Shown here: piece after piece, positions 44,460 through 51,982 of the stretch | How the letters are laid out: every line of letters begins with the position of its first letter | Position numbering within the stretch: position 1 is the stretch's first letter | Origin: Mycobacterium sp. 1245805.9 | Lineage (GTDB): Bacteria > Actinomycetota > Actinomycetes > Mycobacteriales > Mycobacteriaceae | Length of the DNA stretch: 61,992 nt | Direction: 5' to 3' | Assembly (NCBI RefSeq): GCF_001672915.1 | Contig: NZ_LZKR01000132.1 | Location: forward strand, 1-61,992 | The notes under the pieces: model-generated | The model's input: only the letters and a program-made list of their open reading frames with translations | Databases searched by the model: none | Told to the model about the DNA's origin: nothing | Translations under genes and position numbers: made by a program

Positions 44460-45179
44460 CTACGAGCGCGCGCCGCGATGCCGTGGCTTGAGCGGGTGTT
44501 CGCTGTCGATCAGCGCCTTGGCGATGTCGATCAGCTTGGTGTTGGACTGCTGGGACAGCCGGGTGAGGAGTTCGAAAGCCTCGACGGCGTCGAGGTTGAA
44601 GCGCTCCATGATGACGCCCTTGGCCTGACCGATGGTGTCCCGCGACGCCAGGGCGCTGCGGAACTGGTCCTGCCGGCGCATCATCGACCAGGCCAGGGCC
44701 ACGTGGGTGGCGAAAATGTCGCCGATTTCCAGTGATTCGTCGCTGAACGCGTGCGGATGCTCGGCGTAGAAGTTGAGCGCGGCCATGCTCTTGTCGTCGT
44801 CGAACAGCTCGTACGACACGATCGAGCGGATCGGGGTCGCTTCGAGCGCGTCGCGCTGATAGCCCGGCCAGCGTTCGTCGACGTTGAGGTCGTCGACGTA
44901 CATCATGTGGTGCCGCCAGGCGGCCGACAGGCACGGTCCCTCGCCGCGCCGGTCCTGGATCGTGTCCAGCACCGCCGCGTAGCGGTGGGTGGCGACCACG
45001 CTGGTGACCGTGTTGCCGCGCTCGGCAAGGGTCATCCCCGCGTACTGGCAGCCCGGCATGTGCCGAACGCCGTTCTCGATGAGTTCCCGCAGCCCGGCCG
45101 TCGTCTCCGTGCCGTGGCGGTCCAGGCTGGTCATCAGTTCCGTCAACTGACCGACGACCGTGTTCTTGTCATCCGGCAT
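44460..45179 (-). CDS. GAF-ANTAR transcription antitermination regulator
   Basis: A 239-residue regulator. The GAF domain (about 15-165) has GCQYAGMTLAERGNTV, GPCLSAAWRHH and SMAALNFYAEHPHAF. The ANTAR domain (about 170-225) reads FRSALASRDTIGQAKGVIMERFNLDAVEAFELL (key part IGQAKGVIMERF with conserved Ala/Lys/Gly). ANTAR domains bind paired RNA hairpins and prevent termination. It precedes the alcohol dehydrogenase gene on the same strand (gap 42 bp). The ligand of the GAF domain is unknown. Confidence 0.9.
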   Translation of the reverse strand: MPDDKNTVVGQLTELMTSLDRHGTETTAGLRELIENGVRHMPGCQYAGMTLAERGNTVTSVVATHRYAAVLDTIQDRRGEGPCLSAAWRHHMMYVDDLNVDERWPGYQRDALEATPIRSIVSYELFDDDKSMAALNFYAEHPHAFSDESLEIGDIFATHVALAWSMMRRQDQFRSALASRDTIGQAKGVIMERFNLDAVEAFELLTRLSQQSNTKLIDIAKALIDSEHPLKPRHRGARS

Positions 45180-45226
45180 CTCATCACCCCCTCAAGGGCT
45201 TTCTGGCCGGGGCGTCGGCGGTGGCG

Positions 45227-45251
45227 GACCCAACGCGTCGACCCATTAAAC
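45227..45251 (-). promoter_or_regulatory. Weak SigF-like site before the GAF-ANTAR gene
   Basis: Minus strand GTTT (45251-45248), 16 nt, GGGTC (45231-45227), one base off. The surrounding 60 bp contain four GTTT, which raises the chance of coincidence. Confidence 0.25.
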
Positions 45252-45353
45252 GAAGCCTACGGGCCAAACAACGAAGTGCAAACAGGGCAAACGAACTCCC
45301 CCGACGGCGGCCGCCCGCCCGATCGCCGAGCTACTCGGTAACACCCTTGGCGG

Positions 45354-45731
45354 TCAACGGCTTTCGCGTCGGATTGCGTTCTTTTTCGCACCCGCGCCCT
45401 TCGCTGCGTTCCGCAAAGTGCGATTGGTGGAGCGCAGATCGGTGTTGACCGCCGAGAGCTCGGCGTTGTGGTCTTCCAGGCTCAGGATGCGGGCGATGCC
45501 GGCGAGGTTGACGCCTGCGTCAACAAGCGCGCTGATGCGCTGCAGCCGGGCCAGGTCGTCGGCGCTGTAGCGCCGCGTCCCCCCGTCGCTGCGAGCGGGA
45601 TTCAACAGCCCGTGCCGCTCGTAGAGGCGCAGCGACTGCACCGGGATGCCGGAAAGTTCGGCGGCCACCGAGATTCCGTACACGCCGCGATCCGACGGCG
45701 GCGCGCCCGCCTCCCCAATGCTCTCGGTCAT
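45354..45731 (-). CDS. MerR-family regulator (HspR-like)
   Basis: A 125-residue regulator. GVYGISVAAELSGIPVQSLRLYERHGLLNPARSDGGTRRYS is the MerR winged helix (core VQSLRLYERHGLLNPARS, about 30-47). The C-terminal part (SLEDHNAELSAVNTDLRSTNRTL) is a short coiled coil. It lies divergent to the hsp20 gene. It resembles HspR, but the HspR target CTTGAGT-N7-ACTCAAG is absent from the gap. Confidence 0.88.
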   Translation of the reverse strand: MTESIGEAGAPPSDRGVYGISVAAELSGIPVQSLRLYERHGLLNPARSDGGTRRYSADDLARLQRISALVDAGVNLAGIARILSLEDHNAELSAVNTDLRSTNRTLRNAAKGAGAKKNAIRRESR

Positions 45732-45809
45732 CGACTATCCCCTTAGCGATCTCCGTCAGAAAACCTGTGTATCACACTTGCGCTCTTCTGTCGATAGTGA
45801 TATATGAAA

Positions 45810-45829
45810 TCTATGTCTTCTGACATAGA
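45810..45829. promoter_or_regulatory. Operator-like palindrome in the merR-hsp20 gap
   Basis: TCTATGTC-TTCT-GACATAGA is a perfect inverted repeat with 8-bp arms, 48 bp before the hsp20 start. A partial copy of one side, TCTTCTGTCGATAG, lies at 45784. The gap is also locally AT-rich. Binding by the divergent MerR regulator is inferred. Confidence 0.55.
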
Positions 45830-45877
45830 AAGACACACGGAAATTAGCCACTTCAGAGCCGCAGATTGGAGTGAAAG

Positions 45878-46336
45878 GTGACCGCCATGCTGATGCGTAC
45901 CGACCCCTTCCGTGACCTCGACCGATTCGCCCAGCAGGTGTTCGGCACGGCCGCCCGGCCGGCGGTGATGCCGATGGACGCCTGGCGTGAGGGAGAGCAA
46001 TTCGTCGTCGAGTTCGACCTGCCGGGCATCGACGCGGACACGCTCGACATCGACATCGAGCGCAACGTCGTGACCGTGCGCGCCGAGCGCCCGGGCGTCG
46101 ACCCCAACCGCGAGATGTTGGCTACCGAACGGCCCCGCGGGGTGTTCAGCCGCCAGCTCGTGCTGGGCGAAAACCTGGACACCGACAGGATCGACGCGTC
46201 CTACTCCGAGGGCGTCCTGCGCCTGCGCATCCCGGTGGCCGAGAAGGCCAAGCCGCGCAAGATTTCCGTCGCGCGCGGCAACGGCCACAAGGCCATCAAC
46301 GAGGAGGCCAACAAGCGCGAGGTGATCGACGCCTGA
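45878..46336 (+). CDS. Hsp20-family small heat-shock protein
   Basis: A 152-residue alpha-crystallin-type chaperone. [17 protein letters not shown] at the N-terminus, then the ACD from about 35 to 130 with [28 protein letters not shown] (core [17 protein letters not shown]) and the C-terminal [19 protein letters not shown]. It is like the Hsp18 of the M. avium group. GTG 45878 or ATG 45887 are both served by ribosome-binding sites. A strong hairpin follows. Confidence 0.94.
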   Translation: MTAMLMRTDPFRDLDRFAQQVFGTAARPAVMPMDAWREGEQFVVEFDLPGIDADTLDIDIERNVVTVRAERPGVDPNREMLATERPRGVFSRQLVLGENLDTDRIDASYSEGVLRLRIPVAEKAKPRKISVARGNGHKAINEEANKREVIDA

Positions 46337-46348
46337 CGACCGTCGGGG

Positions 46349-46370
46349 GGGGGCGGCGGTGGCCGCCCCC
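46349..46370 (+). terminator. Hairpin terminator after hsp20
   Basis: GGGGGCGGC-GGTG-GCCGCCCCC, a perfect 9-bp stem, starts 12 bp after the hsp20 stop. It is preceded by a run of nine G. Confidence 0.7.
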
Positions 46371-46402
46371 ACCCTCCTTGCGCACGAAGGCGAGGTCCCA
46401 CG

Positions 46403-47086
46403 ATGGAATGGCATCTGAACGGCGAAACGCCCAACGTCGAAGAGGCGCTGGCCGGGGGCGTTCCGCAGCGGGTGGGCTGGTTCCGGTTCTACTTCGCCGA
46501 CCAGCGCTGGGAGTGGTCCGCCCAGGTGCAGCGGATGCACGGCTACGAACCGGGCAGCGTCACCCCGACCACCGACCTGGTCCTCGCACACAAGCACCCC
46601 GACGACCGCGGGCAGGTCGCGGCCACGATCGATCAGATCCTGAATACCCACGAGGCGTTCAGCACCCGCCACCGCATCATCGACACCGCCGGCAACGTGC
46701 GCCACATCATCGTCGTCGGTGATCAGCTCCTCGACGATCAAGGCGAAGTGATCGGAACGCACGGGTTCTACGTCGACGCCTCCCCCGAACTCACCCAGGA
46801 GGACCTTGTCACCGCGCGGCTGGCGGAGATCAGGGAGAACCGCGCCGGCATCGAACAGGCCAAGGGCATGCTGATGCTGGTCTACCGCATCAACGACGAC
46901 GCCGCGTTCAACCTGCTCAAATGGCTGTCCCAGGAGGCGAACGTCAAGCTGCGGCTGTTGGCCGAGCAGATCACCGAGGACTTCGTCGGCGCCGGCCTGC
47001 CGCTCAACTCACAGGAATTCGACCATCTGCTGCTGACCGCGCACCAACGCGTCCGCGGTGAAAACCGCCGACCCGTCAAGGGCTGA
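46403..47086 (+). CDS. PAS-ANTAR transcription antitermination regulator
   Basis: A 227-residue protein. The PAS fold (about 20-130) has GWFRFYFADQRWEWSAQVQRMHGYEPG and HKHPDDRGQVAATIDQ. The ANTAR domain (about 140-200) has ENRAGIEQAKGMLMLVYRINDDAAFNLL (core IEQAKGMLMLVYRI). It is the second ANTAR protein here, on the other side of hsp20. GAGGTCC precedes the ATG. It overlaps the WS/DGAT gene by 11 bp at the stop end. Confidence 0.9.
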   Translation: MEWHLNGETPNVEEALAGGVPQRVGWFRFYFADQRWEWSAQVQRMHGYEPGSVTPTTDLVLAHKHPDDRGQVAATIDQILNTHEAFSTRHRIIDTAGNVRHIIVVGDQLLDDQGEVIGTHGFYVDASPELTQEDLVTARLAEIRENRAGIEQAKGMLMLVYRINDDAAFNLLKWLSQEANVKLRLLAEQITEDFVGAGLPLNSQEFDHLLLTAHQRVRGENRRPVKG

Positions 47087-48461
47087 CGGAGTCGCGGGCC
47101 GCCTGCACCAGCTGCGCGACGCCCTTCTCGATCCCGGCGGCGAGCGCCTCGATGTCGGGCGCGGCGTCGTAGTCGGCGGTGATCCCGAAGATGAACGCGT
47201 CGGCGTAGCTGAGCATCGCGATGCCGGTGCGCAATTGCAGGGCGATCGGCGGGATCGGAAAGATCTCCAGCACCCGCCGGCCCATCAGCTTCTGCTGCTC
47301 GCGGGGACCCGGAACGTTGGTCGCCAGGGCGACCACCGCGCGCTGGGGAAGCCGCGCCAGCAGCCGAATCGCCCAGGCGGAGAACGCGAACGGGACGTTC
47401 TTGGCCGCCGCGACCAGCGCGCTGCCGCCCTCGCGTTGGCCGCTGGCTTTGGCCCGGGTGAGCCGGCCGTGCACCAGCCGCAGCTGCTCGACCGGGTCGC
47501 CCTCGTCGACGGGCAGCAGCGGCAGCATCGCCGAGACCTGGTTGTCGGCCATGTCGAAGTGGTTCGTGGGGCGCACGGAGACCGGGACGAGCGTGCGCAA
47601 CGAGTTGCGGGCGGGCTGTTCGCCGCGATAGATCAGCATCTTGCGGTAGCTGTCGGTGATGGCCGCCAGCGCCACGTCGTTGAGGGTCACGCCGAACGCC
47701 GCGGCGACCTCTCGCAGATCGGCCAGGCTGACCCGGGCAACGCTGAAGCGGCGCATGCTCGTGACGGGCCCGTTCAGCGAGGAGCCCGGCGCGGGGCTGA
47801 ACAGGCTGGCCGTCAGTTCGGCCGCGCCCACCGCGACCTGTTCGGCGCTCGCCACCGCGGCCAGCGCGGTTCGCCCGATCCCGCTCACCAAGGTCAGCGG
47901 GTTGAAGCTGAACCTCGGCAGGCTCGGCCCCGACCGCTGCGGCTCCCTGGCGGCGCGGATGTCGGTGGCGAACGTGCCGGCCTCACGTTCGTCCCTGTCG
48001 TCGCTGAACCTCGCCAGCATCTGCGTCGTCGCGATGCCGTCGGCGATGCAGTGGTGGATCTTGGTCAGCACGGCCCAGCGGTCGTCGGCCAGCCCCTCGA
48101 TGAGGTAGCACTCCCACAACGGGCGCTCGCGGTCGAGCCGCCGTTCCATGACGTTTGCGATCGTCTCGAACAGTTCGGTATCGCCGCCGGGGTGCGGAAG
48201 CGCGAGCCGGTGCAGGTGGCGCGTGATGTCGAAGTGCGGGTCGTCCACCCATTCGGGCGCGCCGATATCCAGCGGGTGCGTCCGCAGCACCTGCGTGCAT
48301 CGCGGAATGTCCGGTACGCGTTTGGCGAACGCGGCGACGAACTCGTCGTAGTCGGGAACGGGCCCCTCCACGATCGACACGCCCCCGACCGCCAGGCTCA
48401 CGTGCGGGTCGGAGTCTTCGACTTCGAGGAAGGTGGCATCGAGCGCCGTTAGTTGCTCCAT
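47076..48461 (-). CDS. Wax ester synthase / diacylglycerol acyltransferase
   Basis: A 461-residue WS/DGAT enzyme that makes triacylglycerol from acyl-CoA and diacylglycerol. The active-site motif H-H-x3-D-G is at 136-142 (KIHHCIADG). Further family motifs are ALAAITDSYRKML and VPVSVRPT, and ATNVPGPREQQKLMG near 370. In M. tuberculosis, Tgs1 is the dormancy-induced member under DosR. Here DosR-like boxes lie in the gap with ppsA, in agreement with a dormancy role. Confidence 0.93.
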   Translation of the reverse strand: MEQLTALDATFLEVEDSDPHVSLAVGGVSIVEGPVPDYDEFVAAFAKRVPDIPRCTQVLRTHPLDIGAPEWVDDPHFDITRHLHRLALPHPGGDTELFETIANVMERRLDRERPLWECYLIEGLADDRWAVLTKIHHCIADGIATTQMLARFSDDRDEREAGTFATDIRAAREPQRSGPSLPRFSFNPLTLVSGIGRTALAAVASAEQVAVGAAELTASLFSPAPGSSLNGPVTSMRRFSVARVSLADLREVAAAFGVTLNDVALAAITDSYRKMLIYRGEQPARNSLRTLVPVSVRPTNHFDMADNQVSAMLPLLPVDEGDPVEQLRLVHGRLTRAKASGQREGGSALVAAAKNVPFAFSAWAIRLLARLPQRAVVALATNVPGPREQQKLMGRRVLEIFPIPPIALQLRTGIAMLSYADAFIFGITADYDAAPDIEALAAGIEKGVAQLVQAARDSVSP

Positions 48462-48494
48462 CCCGCTACTTTCCGCCCCTGGGCGCCCTCAAGT

Positions 48495-48536
48495 TGAGAG
48501 TCAGAAGTCCCCAACTTTCGGGGCCTAATGCCGGCT
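48495..48536. promoter_or_regulatory. Two tandem DosR-like boxes between WS/DGAT and ppsA
   Basis: Box 1 (48495-48514) ends in AAGTCCCCAA, a perfect half of the consensus TTSGGGACTWWAGTCCCSAA, with 14 of 20 positions matching overall. Box 2 (48517-48536) starts TTCGGGGCCTAATG, also about 14 of 20. Their centres are 22 bp apart, two helical turns, which is usual for cooperative DosR binding. They lie 34-75 bp before the two divergent starts. Confidence 0.6.
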
Positions 48537-48570
48537 GTGCCGCGCCGATTGCCGCCATATCGTGAGGCCC

Positions 48571-50979
48571 ATGAGCGGGTTCAACTACATTCGTTTCTTC
48601 GAAGAGATCGGCATCGACGACGTGCCGCTGGTCGGCGGCAAGAACGCCTCGCTCGGCGAGATGTTCCAGAAGCTGTCCGGGCAGGGCGTGCGCGTCCCGC
48701 ACGGATTCGCCACCACCTCGGCCGCCTACCGACACATGCTGGACCGAGCCGGCGCCTGGGACGCGCTGCACGCCGAACTCGACGACCTGGACCCCGACGA
48801 CGTGGCCGAGTTGGCGCGCCGGGGCAAGCGCGCTCGTGAAATCGTCTACGGCGCAGGGCTTCCCGACGACCTGGCCGCCGAGATCGGGTCCGCCTACCGC
48901 ATGCTTCAGGACGAGTACGGCGAGGACGTCAGCATCGCGGTCCGCAGCTCGGCGACCGCCGAGGACCTGCCGACGGCCAGCTTCGCCGGCCAGCAGGAGA
49001 CCTTCCTCAACATCACCGGCGCCGAGAGCCTGCTCGACGCCTGCCGCCGCTGCTTCGCCAGCCTGTTCACCGACCGGGCCATCCACTACCGGATCGACCA
49101 GGGCTTCGACCATTTCAAGGTCTCGCTGTCGATCGGCATCATGAAGATGGTGCGCTCGGACCTCGCCTCGTCGGGCGTGATGTTCACCATCGACACCGAA
49201 TCGGGCTTCACCGACGTCGTTTTCGTCACCGGCGCCTACGGGCTGGGCGAGAACGTCGTCCAGGGCTCCGTCGACCCCGACGAGTTCTACGTGCACAAGC
49301 CGACGTATCAGGCCGGCCACCGCGCCGTGCTGCGCCGCCTGGTCGGCGACAAGGCGGTGAAGATGGTCTTCGTCGAGGGCGGGACCAAGCAGACCACCCG
49401 TAACATCCCCACGCCGAAGGCCGACCGCGGGCGTTTCTGTATCGCCGATGACGACGTTCTCGAGCTGGCCGGCTATGCCTGCACGATCGAGCGGCACTAC
49501 GGGCGGCCGATGGACATCGAGTGGGCCAAGGACGGTCTCGACGGGCAGCTCTACATCGTGCAGGCCCGCCCCGAAACGGCGGCCTCCCAGCGCAGTTCGA
49601 CAACGGTGGAGACCTATGTGCTCGAGGGGCGAGGGCCCCAAGGCAGGGAGGTGCTGGCCGAGGGCCGGTCGGTCGGCGAGAAGGTCGCGTCGGGCAGGGC
49701 GAAACTGATCGACAACCTCGAGCACCTCGCGGACTTCCAGCCCGGCCAGGTGCTGGTCGCCGACACCACCACGCCCGACTGGGAGCCGGTGATGAAGATC
49801 GCCGCCGCGATCGTCACCAACCGCGGCGGGCGCACCTGCCACGCCGCGATCATCGCGCGCGAGCTGGGCATCCCGGCCGTGGTCGGCGCGGGCGACGCCA
49901 CCACGAGCGTCCCGAACGGCGAGGCCGTCACGGTGTCGTGCGTCGAGGGCGACACCGGGCGCGTGTACCGCAGCGAGGTCGGCTTCCACGTCGACCGCAC
50001 CGAAGTGGCCGGGCTTTCACGGCCGCGGACCCAGATCATGGTCAACCTCGGCAACCCCGACCTCGCGTTCAAGACGTCGTTCTTGCCGAACGACGGTGTG
50101 GGACTTGCCCGGATGGAGTTCATCGTCAGCGAATACATCAAGGTCCACCCGTTGGCCCTGCTGCACCCCGAAAAGGTCGGCGACGCCGAGGCTTTGCGCA
50201 CGATCGAACGGCTCACCCGCGGCTACCCCGACGGCGGCGCGTTCTTCGTGGAGCGCCTTTCCGAGGGGATCGGCACCATCGCGGCCGCGTTCTGGCCGAA
50301 GCCCGTCGTGGTCCGGATGTCGGACTTCAAGACGAACGAGTACGCCAGCCTGATCGGGGGCAGCGCGTTCGAGCCGGTCGAGAGCAACCCGATGATCGGG
50401 TTCCGCGGCGCCTCGCGCTATGCCCACCCCGCCTACGCCGAGGGCTTCGCGCTGGAATGCCGTGCGATGAAACGCGTTCGCGAGGACATGGGCCTGACGA
50501 ACGTCGTCATCATGCTGCCGTTCGTGCGCCGGGTGACCGAGGCGGACCTGGTGCTGCAGACCATGGCCGACCTCGGCCTGCGGCGCGGCGAAAACGGCCT
50601 CCAGGTGTACGCGATGTGCGAGATCCCGAACAACGTGATCCTGCTCGATCAGTTCGCCAAACGCTTCGACGGCTTCTCCATCGGCTCGAACGACCTGACC
50701 CAGCTCACCCTCGGCGTCGACCGCGACAGCGAGATCGTGGCCTTCGACTACGACGAGCGCGACGAGGGCGTCAAGGAGATGATCCGGCTGGCCGTGGAAG
50801 GCTGCCGCCGCAACGGGATTCACTCCGGGCTGTGCGGGCAGGCGCCGTCGGACTACCCGGACATGGCCGAGTTCCTGGTCCGCACCGGGATCGACTCGAT
50901 AAGCCTGAACCCCGACGTGGTGGTGAAGACGACCCGCCAGATCCTCGAGCTGGAGCGCCAGGCGGTCGCCCTGCAGTGA
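48571..50979 (+). CDS. ppsA: Phosphoenolpyruvate synthase
   Basis: An 802-residue enzyme that converts pyruvate, ATP and water to PEP, AMP and phosphate. The ATP-grasp part begins with VGGKNASLGEM (about 21-31) and has SAVRSSATAEDLP-type AVRSSATAEDLPTASFAGQQ. The phosphohistidine is His424 in GGRTCHAAIIARELGIPAVVG (20-residue core TCHAAIIARELGIPAVVG). The PEP/pyruvate domain has the catalytic Cys755 in HSGLCGQAPSDYP. ATG 48571 is preferred over the GTG at 48562. M. tuberculosis lacks a typical PpsA, to my memory. It may recycle pyruvate in dormancy. Confidence 0.95.
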   Translation: MSGFNYIRFFEEIGIDDVPLVGGKNASLGEMFQKLSGQGVRVPHGFATTSAAYRHMLDRAGAWDALHAELDDLDPDDVAELARRGKRAREIVYGAGLPDDLAAEIGSAYRMLQDEYGEDVSIAVRSSATAEDLPTASFAGQQETFLNITGAESLLDACRRCFASLFTDRAIHYRIDQGFDHFKVSLSIGIMKMVRSDLASSGVMFTIDTESGFTDVVFVTGAYGLGENVVQGSVDPDEFYVHKPTYQAGHRAVLRRLVGDKAVKMVFVEGGTKQTTRNIPTPKADRGRFCIADDDVLELAGYACTIERHYGRPMDIEWAKDGLDGQLYIVQARPETAASQRSSTTVETYVLEGRGPQGREVLAEGRSVGEKVASGRAKLIDNLEHLADFQPGQVLVADTTTPDWEPVMKIAAAIVTNRGGRTCHAAIIARELGIPAVVGAGDATTSVPNGEAVTVSCVEGDTGRVYRSEVGFHVDRTEVAGLSRPRTQIMVNLGNPDLAFKTSFLPNDGVGLARMEFIVSEYIKVHPLALLHPEKVGDAEALRTIERLTRGYPDGGAFFVERLSEGIGTIAAAFWPKPVVVRMSDFKTNEYASLIGGSAFEPVESNPMIGFRGASRYAHPAYAEGFALECRAMKRVREDMGLTNVVIMLPFVRRVTEADLVLQTMADLGLRRGENGLQVYAMCEIPNNVILLDQFAKRFDGFSIGSNDLTQLTLGVDRDSEIVAFDYDERDEGVKEMIRLAVEGCRRNGIHSGLCGQAPSDYPDMAEFLVRTGIDSISLNPDVVVKTTRQILELERQAVALQ

Positions 50980-51009
50980 CCGCGGCGCGTTATGACGGCG
51001 GCTGGCGCA

Positions 51010-51102
51010 ACGTGTGAAAGCTGGGCGTTGCGTGTGCGCTCATGGCGGCGACACGCCGATGAGAGCCGCCCTGTACGCACGCTCAAAGCCCTGAGCGCAC
51101 GC
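51010..51102. repeat. 92-bp intergenic element, copy B
   Basis: It lies between ppsA and the convergent ketosynthase gene. ACGTGTGA (51010) and GCGTGTGC (51030) are 20 bp apart, then GCCGCCCTG, then ACGCACGC (51075) and GCGCACGC (51095), again 20 bp apart. The left-right distance (65 bp) is within 1 bp of copy A at 20611. No coding potential was seen. Confidence 0.65.
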
Positions 51103-51112
51103 GAAAAGACCC

Positions 51113-51982
51113 CTACGGCTGGCGGTACAGCGCGGCCCCGGCGGTGACGCCCGCGCCGGCGGCGACGAACAGCACCCGGGCACCCGCCGGGAAGTTTTCG
51201 GCCGCCGGTTCGAACGCGGCGGCCAGGGCGGCCGTGTGCATGCGGTGATCGGCCGCGACGCAGACCCTTTCGACCGACACCCCCAGCAGCCGGCTCAGCG
51301 CCGCGCGGAACTCCGGCCGGGCGGGGGCGGCGACGATCAGGTCGACGTCGTCCAACGAAGTGGCTTGCTCGTGCAGGCATGCGCGCACGGCCGCGGCCGC
51401 CGCCGCGGCGAACCGCTCGTCCATGTCGGCCGAATGATTGAAGCGCAGCACATTTCGCGCGTCGGCGAATCCGACCGTCGCCGAGAAGGCCTCGGTGTCC
51501 TCGGTGTTCACCCAGGACACCCGGCTCAGCCCGTAGTCGTCGTCGGTCCAGTGGCACAGCATTGCCGCGCCGGCGGCCGAGAACGCGAAGCGCTCGCTCA
51601 TCCCGTGACCGGGGTCGGCGTCGCTGGCCACGACGAGCGCTCGGTTGATGCTGCGTGACCGCAAGAACCCGTCGACGATCTGCAGCCCGGTCAGGACCCC
51701 GCAGGCCCCGTTGGCGATGTCGAACGAGAAGGTGCCGTGCGCCCCGGCGTGGGGGTCCTCCGGATTGGCCCCAATGTCGTCCTGTATCAGCGCGGCCAGC
51801 GCCGGCTCCCCCAGGTTGCGGTCGCGGTAGATGCCCGCGTTGACAACCAGATCCAGCTCGTCGGGGTCGCACCCGGCCCGGTGCAGGCAGTCCTTGGCGG
51901 CGGTCACCGCAAGGTGCAGCGCGCTGTGGCGGCCACGCAAGTGCGGGTGTGCGACGTCTACGCGATCAATGACCGTGCCCAT
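51113..51982 (-). CDS. Ketosynthase-III-like protein, incomplete active site
   Basis: A 289-residue thiolase-fold protein, shorter than usual KAS III (about 320-370). The nucleophile is kept as Cys94 in DIANGACGVLTGL. The usual His-Gln-x-Asn segment reads VAAPARPEF (about 218-226) with no His, and the Gly-Asn-Thr segment reads RMHTAAL (about 247-253), with His in place of Asn. It may therefore do acyl transfer but not decarboxylative condensation, or act only as a partner. It overlaps the end of the full-length ketosynthase by 17 bp, so the pair is co-translated. Confidence 0.8.
   Translation of the reverse strand: MGTVIDRVDVAHPHLRGRHSALHLAVTAAKDCLHRAGCDPDELDLVVNAGIYRDRNLGEPALAALIQDDIGANPEDPHAGAHGTFSFDIANGACGVLTGLQIVDGFLRSRSINRALVVASDADPGHGMSERFAFSAAGAAMLCHWTDDDYGLSRVSWVNTEDTEAFSATVGFADARNVLRFNHSADMDERFAAAAAAAVRACLHEQATSLDDVDLIVAAPARPEFRAALSRLLGVSVERVCVAADHRMHTAALAAAFEPAAENFPAGARVLFVAAGAGVTAGAALYRQP

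Noticed and set aside
45732..45877. HAIR element (CTTGAGT-N7-ACTCAAG) for HspR
   Set aside because: Searched by eye in the merR-hsp20 gap and not found; only an unrelated palindrome is present.
46345..46353. Run of nine G as a phase-variation tract
   Set aside because: It lies after the hsp20 stop at the edge of a terminator hairpin, so slippage would not change any protein.
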